Shown: piece by piece, positions 63,542 through 64,000 of the stretch
Layout: every line of letters begins with the position of its first letter
How positions within the stretch are numbered: the first letter of the stretch is position 1
The notes under the pieces: model-generated
Seen by the model: only the letters and a program-made list of their open reading frames with translations
What the model was told of the DNA's origin: nothing
Database searches by the model: none
Translations under genes and position numbers: made by a program
Origin: Limibacillus halophilus
GTDB taxonomy: Bacteria; Pseudomonadota; Alphaproteobacteria; Kiloniellales; CECT-8803
NCBI RefSeq assembly: GCF_014191775.1
Contig: NZ_JACHXA010000006.1
Span: 159,716 to 223,715 of the forward strand
DNA length: 64,000 bases
Reading direction: 5' to 3'

Positions 63542-64000
63542 AATATTCAATCGATTGATGAAGAGAAAGTCGGACAAAAAGAGACAACAGAATCAATCAG
63601 TAAGATTGGAGCGGTTATCTTCTTGGAGCCTCTATACTCGCTGTTTTTCCAACCTTAGTGTACCACCAGCGCACCATAGATTGGGCGATGGGGGTTTCCA
63701 AAGCATCTGAATCTGATGGCACTATGATGATGATACTGATTTAACCGAGCGCGGTATTTGAAACTAAGAGCCCCTAATGGGCATTATCAGAGGAAAATTC
63801 ATAATATTTGAGATGGCATTGATCCGCATAATTCGATCCGAAAATTATGAAACATCAATGACAGAAAAATGCCGGTTCTGTGTGCGGGCAAGCAATTGAT
63901 TTTCCTCTGATGGTGTGGACGGCTCCACCCGAACGGCATCGCAATGTGCCATGCTGGTGCTGTTTGGAACCAACAGAGGGAAGGAGCCATCCACATGAAG
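63542..64000 (+). mobile_element. Start of a putative integrated island; possible IS110-type leader at its end
   Basis: Directly after the tRNA fragment the DNA turns AT-richer and holds no credible gene over 450 bp. On the geometry of the fragment the island lies to the right, and the intact tRNA should be at its far end. The last 90 bases hold a TGGACGGCTCC / GGAGCCATCCA inverted pair (about 63914-63924 and 63983-63993) and a start ATGAAG at 63995 preceded by GGGAAGGAG. From memory, this resembles leaders of IS110-family transposases; the ORF is cut off at the window end, so this is tentative. Confidence 0.4.
63786..63911. repeat. Nested inverted repeats, candidate structured RNA in the island leader
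   Basis: ATCAGAGGAAAAT (63786-63798) and ATTTTCCTCTGAT (63899-63911) are perfect 13-bp inverted arms. Inside lie TTCATAAT (63798-63805)/ATTATGAA (63844-63851) and CATTGAT (63817-63823)/ATCAATG (63854-63860). The nested pairs could fold a transcript of about 125 nt. It precedes the putative transposase start by about 85 bases. Confidence 0.5.

Noticed and set aside
63799..63996. Minus-strand 65-codon frame at the right end
   Set aside because: It covers the inverted repeats and the putative transposase leader and has no family resemblance.
1..64000. CRISPR arrays, prophage structural genes or toxin-antitoxin pairs
   Set aside because: None seen on reading: no regularly spaced repeats, no phage structural proteins, and no recognisable toxin-antitoxin gene pair.

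Overview
The window reads as chromosomal DNA of a GC-rich alphaproteobacterium, most likely in or near the Rhodospirillales/Kiloniellales (inference). Supporting signs are argH-lptM-lysA followed by a TIGR02302-type membrane protein, ftsEX followed by a YdcF and a PlsC gene, a B12-dependent NrdJ reductase, an SRP RNA directly ahead of dnaX-ybaB-recR, a chorismate mutase/HisC/TyrC operon, and a DUF2125 protein. Coding density is high. SD-like ribosome sites and TGATG/ATGA start-stop overlaps are common.

Layout. 1-10 kb: arginine and lysine synthesis (argH, lysA) with a small lipoprotein between them, a TlpA-like thioredoxin, a large TIGR02302 protein, a zinc-ribbon protein, and ftsE-ftsX-ydcF-plsC. 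10-19 kb: nrdJ, a ChaC-like protein, DUF2125, the tyrosine/phenylalanine operon and a DUF4139 protein. 19-26 kb: recR, ybaB, dnaX, SRP RNA, nudC, a free-standing prephenate dehydratase, kdsB and a membrane-anchored diheme cytochrome c with its own promoter and terminator. 26-37 kb: hisN, the yejABEF peptide importer, ghrA, a universal stress protein, an M17 aminopeptidase, a GST and a TAXI-TRAP receptor. 37-49 kb: an acyl-CoA synthetase, a cupredoxin-like secreted protein, an SLC13 transporter, a sulfotransferase-TPR protein, an OmpA protein, a LapG-like protease overlapping a degenerate HD-GYP receptor gene, a type III polyketide synthase with an isoprenylcysteine-methyltransferase-like enzyme, and three tiny envelope genes.

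49.7-63.4 kb is the most distinctive region. Eleven minus-strand genes with near-zero spacing (aconitase paralogue, PotABCD-like ABC importer, NTF2-like protein, hydantoinase/imidase-type amidohydrolase, isochorismatase-type amidase, COG0523 GTPase, SDR, PhyH dioxygenase) diverge from a GntR/FCD regulator followed by a PrpB/2,3-dimethylmalate-lyase-type enzyme. Two TGTNNACA dyads sit over the two divergent promoters. The set looks like one regulated catabolic pathway. I propose ring opening of a cyclic imide or ureide to a dicarboxylate, hydration by the aconitase-like enzyme and cleavage by the lyase; this is a hypothesis.

Right end: a 46-nt 3' fragment of a tRNA-Arg gene at 63496-63541 is followed at once by AT-richer, gene-poor DNA. 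This looks like the displaced half of an integration site, so a genomic island probably starts here. The last bases resemble the leader of an IS110-type transposase gene that is cut off by the window end.
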